A stretch of DNA of 64,000 nucleotides from positions 73,626-137,625 of the forward strand of contig JAUNGQ010000004.1 in NCBI GenBank assembly GCA_030524285.1, given 5' to 3'. The stretch is from Eubacteriales bacterium (GTDB lineage Bacteria > Bacillota > Clostridia > Oscillospirales > Butyricicoccaceae). Position 1 is the first letter of the stretch. Each line of letters begins with the position of its first letter. The notes beneath the pieces were generated by a model. The model saw only the letters and a program-made list of their open reading frames with translations. It did not search any database and was not told where the DNA came from. Shown one piece after another: positions 16,309 through 24,931 of the stretch. Made by a program: the position numbers and the translations under genes.

Positions 16309-17754
16309 ATGATGACGAAAGAACAGTACATTGAATCCCTGCGCAAGCTGAATCTCAACCTGTGGATGTTTGGCAAGAAGATTGATAACCCGGTAGATGA
16401 CCCGATTATCCGTCCGTCCCTGAACTCCTTCGCTGCTACATATGAAGCTGCAGAAGATCCGGAAAACGAAGATCTGATGGTTGCAACCTCCCACCTGACC
16501 GGTAAGAAAATTAACCGCTTTACGCATATGCATCAGTCTACTGATGACCTGATCAAGAAGGTTAAGATGCAGCGTATGCTGGGCCAGAAGACCGCAGCTT
16601 GCTTCCAGCGTTGCGTAGGTATGGACGCTATGAACGCAGTATATTCCTCCACCTATGAAATTGACGAAGCATGCGGCACCAAATATCATGAAAACTTTGT
16701 TCAGTTCCTGACCCGTGTACAGGATGAGGATCTGGCAGTTGACGGCGCTATGACCGACGTTAAGGGTGACCGTGGACTGGCTCCGTCCAAGCAGGCTGAC
16801 CCGGATCTGTTCCTGCATGTTGTTGAGCGCACTGCTGACGGCGTTTACGTAACCGGTGCAAAGGCACATCAGACCGGTTTTGTAAACTCCCATGAAGTTC
16901 TGGTTATGCCAACCATCTCCATGCGTGAGGGCGACGAGGACTATGCGATTTCCTTCGCTATCCCAACCGATTCCGAAGGCATCACCCTGATTTACGGCCG
17001 TCAGTCCTGTGACACCCGTAAGCTGGAAGAGTACAATGACATCGACGTTGGCAACAAGATTTACGGCGGTCACGAAGTTCTGGTTATCTTTGACCATGTA
17101 TTCGTTCCGAATGACCGTATCTTCCTCAACGGCGAAGTAAAGTTTGCAGGCATGATCGTAGAGCGTTTTGCTGGCTATCATCGTCAGTCCTACGGCGGCT
17201 GCAAGGTTGGTGTAGGCGACGTTCTGATCGGCGCTACCCAGCTGGCTGTTGAGATGGCAGGCTGCGCAAAGGCTTCCCACGTTAAGGATAAGATCATCGA
17301 GATGATCCATCTCAATGAAACTCTGTATGCATGTGGTATCGCATGTTCTTCTCAGGGCGCCCCGACCAAGTCTGGTAACTATCTGATTAACCTGCTGTTG
17401 GCTAACGTCTGCAAGCAGAACGTTACCCGTTTCCCGTATGATATCGCTCGTCTGGCACAGGATCTGGCAGGCGGCCTGATGGTTACTCAGCCGTCCGAAG
17501 CTGACTACATGAATCCGGTAACGCACGACTACATTGAGAAGTACCTGAAGGGTGTTGCATCTGTTCCTACTATCGACCGTATGCGTGTTCTGCGTCTGAT
17601 TGAGAACATCACTATGGGTACCGCAGCTGTTGGCTATCTGCCGGAGTCCATGCACGGCGCTGGTTCCCCGCAGGCTCAGCGCATCATGATTGCCCGTCAG
17701 GCAAACATGGAGCAGAAGAAGGCGCTGGCAAAGGCTATCGCTCGTATCGACTGA
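16309..17754 (+). CDS. abfD: 4-hydroxybutyryl-CoA dehydratase / vinylacetyl-CoA delta-isomerase
   Basis: 481 residues, homotetrameric FAD and [4Fe-4S] enzyme converting 4-hydroxybutyryl-CoA to crotonyl-CoA by a ketyl-radical mechanism. All four cluster ligands known from Clostridium aminobutyricum are visible: the two cysteines of ACFQRCVGMD (spacing C-x3-C) and the His and Cys of YHRQSYGGCKVG (spacing H-x6-C). Other landmarks are MHQSTDDLIKKVKMQR and the flavin region VTGAKAHQTGFVNSH. Length and motifs are complete. It makes crotonyl-CoA, the point where the thl-hbd-crt route also arrives. Confidence 0.95.
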   Translation: MMTKEQYIESLRKLNLNLWMFGKKIDNPVDDPIIRPSLNSFAATYEAAEDPENEDLMVATSHLTGKKINRFTHMHQSTDDLIKKVKMQRMLGQKTAACFQRCVGMDAMNAVYSSTYEIDEACGTKYHENFVQFLTRVQDEDLAVDGAMTDVKGDRGLAPSKQADPDLFLHVVERTADGVYVTGAKAHQTGFVNSHEVLVMPTISMREGDEDYAISFAIPTDSEGITLIYGRQSCDTRKLEEYNDIDVGNKIYGGHEVLVIFDHVFVPNDRIFLNGEVKFAGMIVERFAGYHRQSYGGCKVGVGDVLIGATQLAVEMAGCAKASHVKDKIIEMIHLNETLYACGIACSSQGAPTKSGNYLINLLLANVCKQNVTRFPYDIARLAQDLAGGLMVTQPSEADYMNPVTHDYIEKYLKGVASVPTIDRMRVLRLIENITMGTAAVGYLPESMHGAGSPQAQRIMIARQANMEQKKALAKAIARID

Positions 17755-17805
17755 TTCATCCCCGACAAACGGTGCTGAATTTCTGGTAATACTTGTCTTG
17801 TGACA

Positions 17806-17841
17806 ACAGGCACTCATAGAGCGCTCTCTGTGGGTGCCTGT
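17806..17841 (+). other. Long hairpin between abfD and the CxxC gene
   Basis: ACAGGCACTCA pairs with TGGGTGCCTGT (17806-17816, 17831-17841) and an inner AGAG/CTCT extends the stem. There is no clean T run, so mRNA stabilisation or processing is as likely as termination. Confidence 0.5.
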
Positions 17842-17884
17842 CTGTCCGTTTGCACCAGCTACCACGATTTGGAAGAGGTATATT

Positions 17885-18151
17885 ATGCTTCACTGTACTG
17901 TAAAATTCTGTGGCGGCTGCAACCCGTTATATGACCGCGGAAATGCATACCGCAGTATTGTAAATGACCTTACGGGTGTGGCCGAATTCTCCTACCCGGA
18001 GGACGGCGAGCAGTATGATGTTCTGCTCATTCTGCGCGGCTGCACCGGCTGCCCTTATCTGTATGAGGACATTTCGGCCACCCACCGCATCGTATGTGCC
18101 AGTCAGGCTGAAGCGGATGGCGCGGCTGCGCAGATTGCAAAGCTCGCCTGA
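17885..18151 (+). CDS. Small CxxC protein of unknown function within the 4-hydroxybutyrate cluster
   Basis: 88 residues starting MLHCTVKFCGGCNPLYDRG. Cysteines form one CxxC motif near residue 9 and another later (LRGCTGCPYL), plus Cys 4 and a late Cys (RIVCASQAE), a pattern suggesting metal or Fe-S binding or a redox role. I chose ATG 17885, preceded by GAAGAGG. I recognise the FCGGCNP-YDR motif as recurrent in small anaerobe proteins but know no function. Its position between abfD and the CoA-transferase suggests help with AbfD cluster assembly or electron delivery; this is inference. Confidence 0.72.
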   Translation: MLHCTVKFCGGCNPLYDRGNAYRSIVNDLTGVAEFSYPEDGEQYDVLLILRGCTGCPYLYEDISATHRIVCASQAEADGAAAQIAKLA

Positions 18152-18215
18152 TTATATTTATTTGTATCATTCATGATTCACATCATTGGATTTTAGGAGA
18201 AAGGATTGATACCCC

Positions 18216-19790
18216 ATGAAGAAAGTAAAGGTTTTAACCCCTGAAGAGGCAGTTGCGATGATCCCTGACGGTGCGACTATCGCTACCGGTGGTTTCGTAA
18301 GCTGTGCTTGCCCGGAAACGCTTTCCAAGGCAATTGAGAAGCGCTTTCTGGAAACTGGTCATCCGAACAACATGACCCTGTTCTACGCAGCTGGTCAGGG
18401 TTACCGCGGCACTCCTGGCTCCGGCGGAGACCACTTCGCACACGAAGGCATGGTAAAGCGCGTTGTTGGCGGTCACTGGGACCGTGCTCCTGGACTGGGC
18501 AAGCTGGCTCTGGAAAATAAGATTGAAGCGTACAACCTGCCGCAGGGTGTTATCACCCATATGTATCGTGATATTGCTGCACATAATGTAGGCACCATCA
18601 CCCACGTCGGTCTGTACACCTTTGCTGACCCGCGTAACGGTGGCGGCAAGCTGAACGACGTAACCAAGGAAGATCTGGTTAAGCTCATTGAAATTGAAGG
18701 CCAGGAGCGTCTTCTGTATAAGGGCTTCCCGATTGATGTTGTATTCCTGCGCGCTTCCTACTGCGACGAGCGCGGCAACTGCACCGTACATAGAGAGGTA
18801 GGCCCGCTGGATTCTACCGCTATGGCACAGGCATGCAAGAACTCCGGTGGTAAGGTTATCGTCCAGGTTGAGAAGGTTGTAGCTGCTGGCGCGCTGGATC
18901 CGAAGCTGGTTAAGATTCCGGGCATCTACGTTGATGCTGTTGTTGTCGGTACCGAAGAGGATAACATGCAGTGCATCGGTGTTCCATACGACGGTTCTGC
19001 TGCTGGCGAATTCACCATCCCGCTGGATGCTATTCCGACTATCCCGCTGAATCAGCGCAAGGTTGTTGCACGCCGTGCTGCTATGGAGCTGCCGGATGAT
19101 GCAATTGTTAATCTGGGTACTGGTATGCCGGAGCAGATTTCCAACGTCGCTGCAGAAGAAGGCATCGCTGATAAGATGACACTGACCGTAGAGGCTGGCC
19201 CGATTGGCGGTATTCCGCTCGCTGGCCCGCAGTTCGGCGCTTCCGCTAATGCAGAGGCTATTCTGGAGCACAATGTACAGTTTGACTTCTATCAGGGCGG
19301 CGGTCTGGATATCGCATTCCTGGGTCTGGCTGAGACTGCTCCGAACGGTGACCTGAATGTATCCAAGTTCGGCACCCGTCTGGCTGGTTCTGGCGGATTC
19401 GTTGATATTACCCAGAACGCAAAGAAGGTTTGCTACTGCGGTACCTTCACTGCCAAGGGCCTGAAGGTTGAGGTTGCTGACGGTAAGATCAACATCCTGC
19501 AGGAAGGCGCAAAGAAGAAGTTCGTTAAGGAAGTTGAGCACATCACCTTCTCTGGCGTCTATGCAAACAAGGTACATCAGCCGGTACTGTACATCACTGA
19601 GCGTGCTGTATTCGAGCTGCGTCCGGAAGGCGTTACCCTGATCGAAATCGCACCGGGCATTGATCTGCAGACCCAGATTCTGGATCAGATGGAATTTACT
19701 CCGCAGATTGCATATCAGGAAGATGGCACCATCAAGCTGATGGACGAGCGCATTTTCCGCGACGAGCCGATGGGTCTGGCAAACGACTGA
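18216..19790 (+). CDS. Acyl-CoA:carboxylate CoA-transferase, Pct/YdiF type
   Basis: 524 residues, a fused alpha-beta family I CoA-transferase like propionate CoA-transferase. Motifs: PDGATIATGGFVSCACPETL at the N-terminus, RNGGGKLNDVT, LGTGMPEQISN and the catalytic glutamate region LTVEAGPIGGIPLAGPQFGAS. The fused length of about 520 separates it from AbfT/Cat2 (about 430). In this setting it most likely moves CoA from butyryl- or acetyl-CoA onto 4-hydroxybutyrate, supplying AbfD and possibly releasing butyrate. Substrate choice is inferred from context. RBS AGGAGAAAGG is upstream. Confidence 0.85.
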   Translation: MKKVKVLTPEEAVAMIPDGATIATGGFVSCACPETLSKAIEKRFLETGHPNNMTLFYAAGQGYRGTPGSGGDHFAHEGMVKRVVGGHWDRAPGLGKLALENKIEAYNLPQGVITHMYRDIAAHNVGTITHVGLYTFADPRNGGGKLNDVTKEDLVKLIEIEGQERLLYKGFPIDVVFLRASYCDERGNCTVHREVGPLDSTAMAQACKNSGGKVIVQVEKVVAAGALDPKLVKIPGIYVDAVVVGTEEDNMQCIGVPYDGSAAGEFTIPLDAIPTIPLNQRKVVARRAAMELPDDAIVNLGTGMPEQISNVAAEEGIADKMTLTVEAGPIGGIPLAGPQFGASANAEAILEHNVQFDFYQGGGLDIAFLGLAETAPNGDLNVSKFGTRLAGSGGFVDITQNAKKVCYCGTFTAKGLKVEVADGKINILQEGAKKKFVKEVEHITFSGVYANKVHQPVLYITERAVFELRPEGVTLIEIAPGIDLQTQILDQMEFTPQIAYQEDGTIKLMDERIFRDEPMGLAND

Positions 19791-19872
19791 TCGTTTCATA
19801 GAAAACTCGCAGGAAGGTATATTATCTCATACATTACGGCAATGATTATTTGCATTTTTAATGAAAATATTC

Positions 19873-19901
19873 TTGTAGATTCCTGTGGTATCATGTACAA
19901 T
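19873..19901 (+). promoter_or_regulatory. Promoter for thl-crt-hbd-hbd2
   Basis: TTGTAG (19873-19878), 17 bases, TACAAT (19896-19901), about 90 bases before the thiolase. The gap 19791-19993 has no gene. Confidence 0.6.
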
Positions 19902-19993
19902 AATGGCGGGGAGCGGACTTTGATCGTCCTCGATCTGTCTGGCTCTCCGTTATCATTTTTATTCACTGTATTGGAAAAAGGAGAATTGGGCAA

Positions 19994-21181
19994 ATGAATG
20001 TTTATATTTGCAGTGCAAAAAGAACCGCTATCGGTTCCTATGGCAAGAGCCTGAAGGATGTATCTGCACAGACGCTCGGCATCACCGCAGCAAAGGCTGC
20101 TATCGAGCAGGCTGGCATCGATGTAGCTGACATCGACGAGACTCTTACCGGCTGCGTCCTGCAGGGCGGCAACGGTCAGAACATTGGCCGTCAGATCGCT
20201 GTTGGCGCTGGTCTGCCGATCACCACGCCGTCTATCACAGTCAACAAGGTTTGTGCTTCTTCCATGCGTTGCATCAGCCTTGGCGCTCAGCTGATTAAGT
20301 CTGGCGACGATCAGGTTGTTCTGGTTGGCGGTACGGAATCCATGTCCGGCGCTCCGTACTTCATGAAGCAGGCTCGCTGGGGCGCTCGTATGAACGATGT
20401 CAAGATGGTTGACCTGATGGTAAATGATGGTCTGTGGGACGCATTCAACGGCTATCACATGGGCGTAACTGCTGAGAACGTTGCTGAACAGTATGGCATT
20501 ACCCGTGAGCAGCAGGACGAAGTTGCTCTGGCTTCCCAGACCAAGGCTGTTGCTGCAATCGAAGCTGGCAAGTTCAAGGACGAAATCGTTCCGGTTGAAA
20601 TCAAGACCCGCAAGGGCACCGTTGTATTCGATACCGACGAGCATCCGCGCAAGGGGACTACCATCGAAGCGTTGCAGAAGCTGCGCCCGGCATTCAAGAA
20701 GGACGGCTCTGTCACCGCAGGCAATGCTTCCGGTATCAACGATGCTGCTGCATACATGGTTCTGGCTTCTGAGGAGTACGTAAAGGCACATAACATCAAG
20801 CCGATGGCTAAGATCAAGTCCTATGGTTCCGTAGGCTGTGATCCGTCTATCATGGGTATCGGCCCGATCGAGTCCACCCGTCAGGCGCTGGCTCGCGCTG
20901 GTCTGACTGTTGACGATCTGGACCTGATCGAATCCAACGAAGCTTTCGCTGCACAGGCTTGCGCTGTTAACGGCACGCTGGGCTTCGACATGGATAAGGT
21001 TAATGTAAACGGCGGTGCAATCGCTCTGGGCCATCCGATCGGCGCTGCTGGCTGCCGTATCTCTACCACGCTGCTGTACGAAATGATCAAGCGTGACGCT
21101 ACCTATGGTCTGGCTACCATGTGCATCGGCGGCGGCATGGGTGAAGCTGTTATTCTGGAGCGCGACGAGCTCTGCAAGTAA
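19994..21181 (+). CDS. thlA: Acetyl-CoA C-acetyltransferase (thiolase)
   Basis: 395 residues, condensing two acetyl-CoA to acetoacetyl-CoA, first step of butyrate synthesis. Active-site Cys in [14 protein letters not shown] (about 88), His in [17 protein letters not shown] and second Cys in [10 protein letters not shown] near the C-terminus, all as in biosynthetic thiolases. RBS AAAAGGAG precedes ATG 19994. The gene shares the strong Cys/Gly/Ala codon preferences of its neighbours, consistent with high expression. Confidence 0.94.
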   Translation: MNVYICSAKRTAIGSYGKSLKDVSAQTLGITAAKAAIEQAGIDVADIDETLTGCVLQGGNGQNIGRQIAVGAGLPITTPSITVNKVCASSMRCISLGAQLIKSGDDQVVLVGGTESMSGAPYFMKQARWGARMNDVKMVDLMVNDGLWDAFNGYHMGVTAENVAEQYGITREQQDEVALASQTKAVAAIEAGKFKDEIVPVEIKTRKGTVVFDTDEHPRKGTTIEALQKLRPAFKKDGSVTAGNASGINDAAAYMVLASEEYVKAHNIKPMAKIKSYGSVGCDPSIMGIGPIESTRQALARAGLTVDDLDLIESNEAFAAQACAVNGTLGFDMDKVNVNGGAIALGHPIGAAGCRISTTLLYEMIKRDATYGLATMCIGGGMGEAVILERDELCK

Positions 21182-21194
21182 TTGTCAACTATCA

Positions 21195-21226
21195 TTGAGG
21201 AGGGTACTGCGTGCCCTCCCCCTCAA
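21195..21226 (+). other. GC-rich hairpin between thlA and crt
   Basis: TTGAGG-A-GGG (21195-21204) pairs with the CCC and CCTCAA blocks of 21214-21226; no T run follows. Likely an mRNA processing or stabilising element. Confidence 0.45.
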
Positions 21227-21300
21227 TTCCTGTTGCGCATCGGAGGAAAATTTTTCCTCTACTGATATTATTTTAAACTTTATATAAGGAGTGTTTTATC

Positions 21301-22131
21301 ATGGCAGAACATGTACATCAGACTGAATCCGTATATGTAGATCTTCCGGAAGATTACATTGCAGTCGTTACCGTTGATCGTCCGAAGGCTCTGAACGCAC
21401 TGAATACGCAGGTTTACCGCGAAATCAAGCAGGCATTTGACTATGTAGAAGAGCAGGGTAAGAAAATCCGCTGCGTTATCGTTACCGGCGGCGGCGAGCG
21501 TTCCTTCGTAGCTGGCGCAGATATCGCTGAAATGTCCACTATGAATCCGGATGAAGCAAACTTCTTCGGTCATTACGGCAACAAGGTTGTTCGCCGTATC
21601 GATGAATTCCATTGCCCGGTTATCGCAGCAATCAATGGCTTCTGCCTCGGCGGCGGCCTGGAGCTGGCTCTGGCTTGCGAGCTGCGTGTTGCTTCCAAGC
21701 AGTCTGTATTCGCTAAGCCGGAGGTTACACTGGGCATTATGCCGGGTTGCGGCGGCACCCAGCGTCTGGCTCGTACCATCGGTGTACCGCTTGCTAAGGA
21801 AATGATTTACACTGGCAGACAGGTTGACGCTGATTTCATGCTGCAGCACGGTCTGCTGAACGCTGTATACGACGATCAGGCATCCATGATGGAAGGCGCT
21901 ATGCAGCTGGCTCGCGCTATTGCTAAGAATGCTCCGATCGGCATCAAGCTGGCTAAGGAAGCAATCAACGTTGGTATGCAGATGGATATCGATAACGCAG
22001 TACATTTCGAGTCCAACTGCTTCGCTCAGGTATTCGCTACCGAAGACCAGACCATTGGTATGAGAAACTTCCTCGAGAAGCGCGGCTCCAAGCGCAACCC
22101 GACTCCGAAGGATCCGTTCATCGGCAAGTAA
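21301..22131 (+). CDS. crt: Crotonase / 3-hydroxybutyryl-CoA dehydratase
   Basis: 276 residues, enoyl-CoA hydratase family: interconverts 3-hydroxybutyryl-CoA and crotonyl-CoA. Motifs: GGGERSFVAGADIAEM (oxyanion hole), CLGGGLELALACELRVAS with the first catalytic Glu, and FAKPEVTLGIMPGCGGTQRL with the second. Slightly longer than the usual 260 because of an N-terminal stretch (MAEHVHQTESVYVDL). RBS AAGGAG precedes ATG 21301. Confidence 0.92.
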   Translation: MAEHVHQTESVYVDLPEDYIAVVTVDRPKALNALNTQVYREIKQAFDYVEEQGKKIRCVIVTGGGERSFVAGADIAEMSTMNPDEANFFGHYGNKVVRRIDEFHCPVIAAINGFCLGGGLELALACELRVASKQSVFAKPEVTLGIMPGCGGTQRLARTIGVPLAKEMIYTGRQVDADFMLQHGLLNAVYDDQASMMEGAMQLARAIAKNAPIGIKLAKEAINVGMQMDIDNAVHFESNCFAQVFATEDQTIGMRNFLEKRGSKRNPTPKDPFIGK

Positions 22132-22181
22132 TTTCAAATTCTGACAACTTTTGGCTTTGAGAATAGAGGAGAATGAGAATT

Positions 22182-23072
22182 ATGAAGGTTTCTGTATTTG
22201 GCGCAGGTAACATGGGTGCCCGCATTGCAGAAGTATTTTTGAAGGCTGGTCACGCTGTTACGATGATTGATATCAAGGAGCAGTTTTGTGAAGGCGGTAA
22301 GAAGCGTATCGAAGGTGATCTGGCGGGCGCTGTAAAGCGCGGCAAGATGACACAGGAGGAAATGGATGCTGCAATGGCAAACCTGACTCTGTCTGTTGAC
22401 CGCAAGGATGCTGCTGGTTCCCAGTTCGTAATGGAAGTTATTCTGGAAAGAATGGACCTGAAGGAAGAGCTTCTGAAGGATCTGGATACGATTCTGGACA
22501 AAGACTGCATCATCGGTACCAACACCTCTGCTCTGTCTATTACCGAAATTGCAAGCGCAGTTCCAAGCCGAGCAGCGAAGGTAATCGGCGTGCACTTCTT
22601 CAACCCGGCTCATATCATGAAGCTGGTAGAAGTTACCCGTTCCATGCTGACCGACGATGAGACCTTTGAGTTTGCTTTCAACCTGATGAAGGAGCTGGGC
22701 AAGACCCCGGTTGCTGTAAACGAGGGCGCTGGCTTCGTCGTTAACCGTATCCTGATCCCGATGATTAACGAAGCAATCGGTATCTATGCCGATGGTATTG
22801 CTTCCCCGTCCGACATCGATCTGGCAATGCAGCTGGGCGCCGGTCTGAAATCCGGTCCGCTTCATACTGGCGATCTGGTTGGTCATGACGTTAATCTGGC
22901 TATCATGGATACCCTGTATCGTGAATCCGGTGATGCGAAGTACCGTCCACATCCGCTGCTCAAGAAGATGGTACGTGCTGGTCTGCTCGGCCAGAAAACC
23001 GGCAAGGGCTTCTTTACATATGACGGTCCGTTCGGTAAGGAGATTCCTGGCGGAGATCTGACCATCAAGTAA
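22182..23072 (+). CDS. hbd: 3-hydroxybutyryl-CoA dehydrogenase, copy 1
   Basis: 296 residues. N-terminal Rossmann domain GAGNMGARIAEVFLKAGH; catalytic His in GVHFFNPAHIMKLVEV; Asn/Gly-rich C-terminal domain VNEGAGFVVNRILIP; conserved end KYRPHPLLKKMVRAGLLGQKTGKGFF. It reduces acetoacetyl-CoA to 3-hydroxybutyryl-CoA. I chose ATG 22182, ten bases after AGGAG; ATG 22173 touches the RBS. Twenty-five bases separate it from a close paralogue. Confidence 0.92.
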   Translation: MKVSVFGAGNMGARIAEVFLKAGHAVTMIDIKEQFCEGGKKRIEGDLAGAVKRGKMTQEEMDAAMANLTLSVDRKDAAGSQFVMEVILERMDLKEELLKDLDTILDKDCIIGTNTSALSITEIASAVPSRAAKVIGVHFFNPAHIMKLVEVTRSMLTDDETFEFAFNLMKELGKTPVAVNEGAGFVVNRILIPMINEAIGIYADGIASPSDIDLAMQLGAGLKSGPLHTGDLVGHDVNLAIMDTLYRESGDAKYRPHPLLKKMVRAGLLGQKTGKGFFTYDGPFGKEIPGGDLTIK

Positions 23073-23097
23073 TTTTTAAGAAGAGGCGATTATACCT

Positions 23098-23988
23098 ATG
23101 AAGATTAGCGTCATTGGCGCAGGCGTAATGGGCGCCCGCGTTACCGAAGTTTTCTTAAAAGCCGGTTATGATGTCACAATGATCGACATCAACCGTGACC
23201 ATTGTGACAGCGCCCTGAACCGTATCATTGCCGATCTTTCCGTCGGCATTGAAAAGGGCAAGCTCACCTCCGCAGATAAGGATGCTGCACTGGACAAGCT
23301 GACAATTTCCAACATGGTAAGTGCAGCTGCAGGTTCCTCATTCGTTCTGGAATGCATCACGGAAAAGCTGGATGCAAAGAACGCTCTGATGAAACAGCTG
23401 GATGCTATTCTGGACGAAGACTGCATCATTGGTACCAATACCTCAGCGCTGCCAATCTCTGAAATTGCCCGTGCTGTTCCGAAGCGTGCTTCCCGCGTTC
23501 TGGGTGTACACTTCTTCAATCCGGCTCATATTATGCAGTTGGTAGAAGTTACCCGTACCATCAGCACAGATGACTCTGTTATTGATGCTGTGCATGACAT
23601 CATCACCCAGAGTGACAAGTGCCCGATCGTTGTAAACGAAGGCGCAGGCTTTGTTGTGAATCGTATCCTGATTCCGGAAATCAACGAAGCTGTCAGCATT
23701 TATGCAGACAACATCGCAAGCCCGTCTGACATTGATCGTGCTATGCAGCTCGGTGCAGGCATGAAGATTGGTCCGCTGCATACTGCTGATTTGGTTGGTC
23801 TGGATGACATTCTGGCTGACCTGACAAGCATGTATGAAGAAACCGGTGATCCGAAGTATCATCCGCATCCATTACTCCGTAAGATGGTTCGTGCCGGCCT
23901 GCTCGGCCAAAAGACCGGACGTGGATTTTTCACCTATAAGTATCCGTTTGGACCGGAAGTTCCTGGCGGCGAGCTGAAGATCAAGTAA
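23098..23988 (+). CDS. hbd: 3-hydroxybutyryl-CoA dehydrogenase, copy 2 (tandem paralogue)
   Basis: 296 residues, same length and layout as the upstream gene: GAGVMGARVTEVFLKAGY, GVHFFNPAHIMQLVEV, VNEGAGFVVNRILIPEINEA, HPLLRKMVRAGLLGQKTGRGFF. Differences are spread across the whole length, so this is an old duplication rather than a recent one. Both copies keep all catalytic motifs. They may differ in cofactor (NADH or NADPH) or substrate, which I cannot decide. RBS AAGAGG; a terminator follows. Confidence 0.92.
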   Translation: MKISVIGAGVMGARVTEVFLKAGYDVTMIDINRDHCDSALNRIIADLSVGIEKGKLTSADKDAALDKLTISNMVSAAAGSSFVLECITEKLDAKNALMKQLDAILDEDCIIGTNTSALPISEIARAVPKRASRVLGVHFFNPAHIMQLVEVTRTISTDDSVIDAVHDIITQSDKCPIVVNEGAGFVVNRILIPEINEAVSIYADNIASPSDIDRAMQLGAGMKIGPLHTADLVGLDDILADLTSMYEETGDPKYHPHPLLRKMVRAGLLGQKTGRGFFTYKYPFGPEVPGGELKIK

Positions 23989-24005
23989 ACAATTGCATTA
24001 TTTCC

Positions 24006-24038
24006 ATTCCCCGCAGCGTTTGCTGCGGGGAATTTTTT
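24006..24038 (+). terminator. Terminator of the butyrate cluster
   Basis: Perfect 12-bp stem ATTCCCCGCAGC / GCTGCGGGGAAT (24006-24017, 24022-24033), loop GTTT, then TTTTTC. Confidence 0.92.
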
Positions 24039-24039
24039 C

Positions 24040-24421
24040 TCTTTCCTGCCTTTTCCTGCTGCTATTAGATGGCAAAATTTGTATTTTTTACCCATCTCTG
24101 TTAAATTTTTTAATATTAAAATGTTTCATTCGAGACATTTTACCTTTTGAATCTGCAATTTTTTTATAATTTTTTCAGGTATTTTCCAGAAATTTCCGAT
24201 ACTTTTTTCCAGTTAAATTGCATAATTTTTCGTTTTTTTCCTTGTTTTGGCAAAATAATTGTGTATTTTTCACATGATTTGAATCAAATCAAATTCTATT
24301 CTTGTACGATAACAAAAATTTTATTTTTGAGAGCAGGATCATACATTTTTATATTGAAAACTTACCAAATTTACGTCATAATATAATTAAAAAATAGGAA
24401 CTTTTGTCTATCTATCCCGCA
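24040..24421. other. AT-rich non-coding stretch
   Basis: About 380 bases, much richer in A/T than the surroundings, with many T5-T7 tracts and no open frame with an RBS. Contains AAAATGT...ACATTTT (about 24118-24141) and the 17-bp palindrome listed separately. It separates the butyrate cluster from the convergent spmAB genes. Confidence 0.6.
24275..24291. promoter_or_regulatory. 17-bp perfect palindrome, candidate operator
   Basis: TGATTTGAATCAAATCA at 24275-24291, symmetric about the central A. It is too short and lacks the T run needed for a terminator; a dimeric regulator site is plausible. Confidence 0.4.
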
Positions 24422-24931
24422 CTAACCAAGCCATCTGACCCATGCAGCAGCAGAAATAAATGCGGCAAGATCTGCTAAAATAGCCGCAGGAATTGCATAT
24501 CTTGTCTTTTTTAATCCTAAATGACCGCAATAAATGCTGATTGTATACAGACTGGTTTCAGAAGCTCCGAGCATAACCGCAGCTACCCTACCGGCATAGC
24601 TGTCTACGCCACACGTGTGCATGATTTCCTGTCCCAGCGCCAGCCCTCCGCTGCCGCTAAGCGGCTTGAGCAATACCAATGTGGCACAATCGACAGGAAT
24701 CCCGGTTCGTTGCAGTATTGGCGCCAGCGCCTGTCCCGCCAGATCAATAAAACCGGAGGCACGCAGCATACGCACTGCCGTCAGGATCGCAATCATGGTT
24801 GGAAGGATATGCAGGGCTGTTTTCAGTCCTGTCTGTACGCCACGCAGCAGTACAGGAAAAATGTCTGTGTGATGGAGCAGCGCGTCCATGCTGACGGCAG
24901 CAAGCAGCGCGGGAATTAGAATTTCTGTCAT
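24422..24931 (-). CDS. spmB: Spore maturation protein B
   Basis: 169 residues, nucleoside-recognition (Gate) domain membrane protein with LKPLSGSGGLALGQEIM and MLGASETSLYTISIYCG, as in SpmB. Needed for spore core dehydration in B. subtilis. I chose ATG 24931, which overlaps the spmA stop (ATGA) and follows AAAGGAAAAG; longer upstream starts would lie inside spmA. Confidence 0.88.
   Translation of the reverse strand: MTEILIPALLAAVSMDALLHHTDIFPVLLRGVQTGLKTALHILPTMIAILTAVRMLRASGFIDLAGQALAPILQRTGIPVDCATLVLLKPLSGSGGLALGQEIMHTCGVDSYAGRVAAVMLGASETSLYTISIYCGHLGLKKTRYAIPAAILADLAAFISAAAWVRWLG

Noticed and set aside
16249-17865. 538-codon minus-strand frame opposite abfD
   Set aside because: Shadow created by the strong codon bias of abfD; no family resemblance.
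14992-23988. Horizontal transfer of the butyrate cluster because of its distinct codon use
   Set aside because: The bias (GCT, CGT, CTG, GGT) is what highly expressed genes show, and no mobile-element or tRNA-site boundary is present.
24147-24386. 79-codon plus-strand frame in the AT-rich gap
   Set aside because: Very rich in Phe, Ile and Tyr as expected from AT-rich DNA, no RBS, no recognisable domain.
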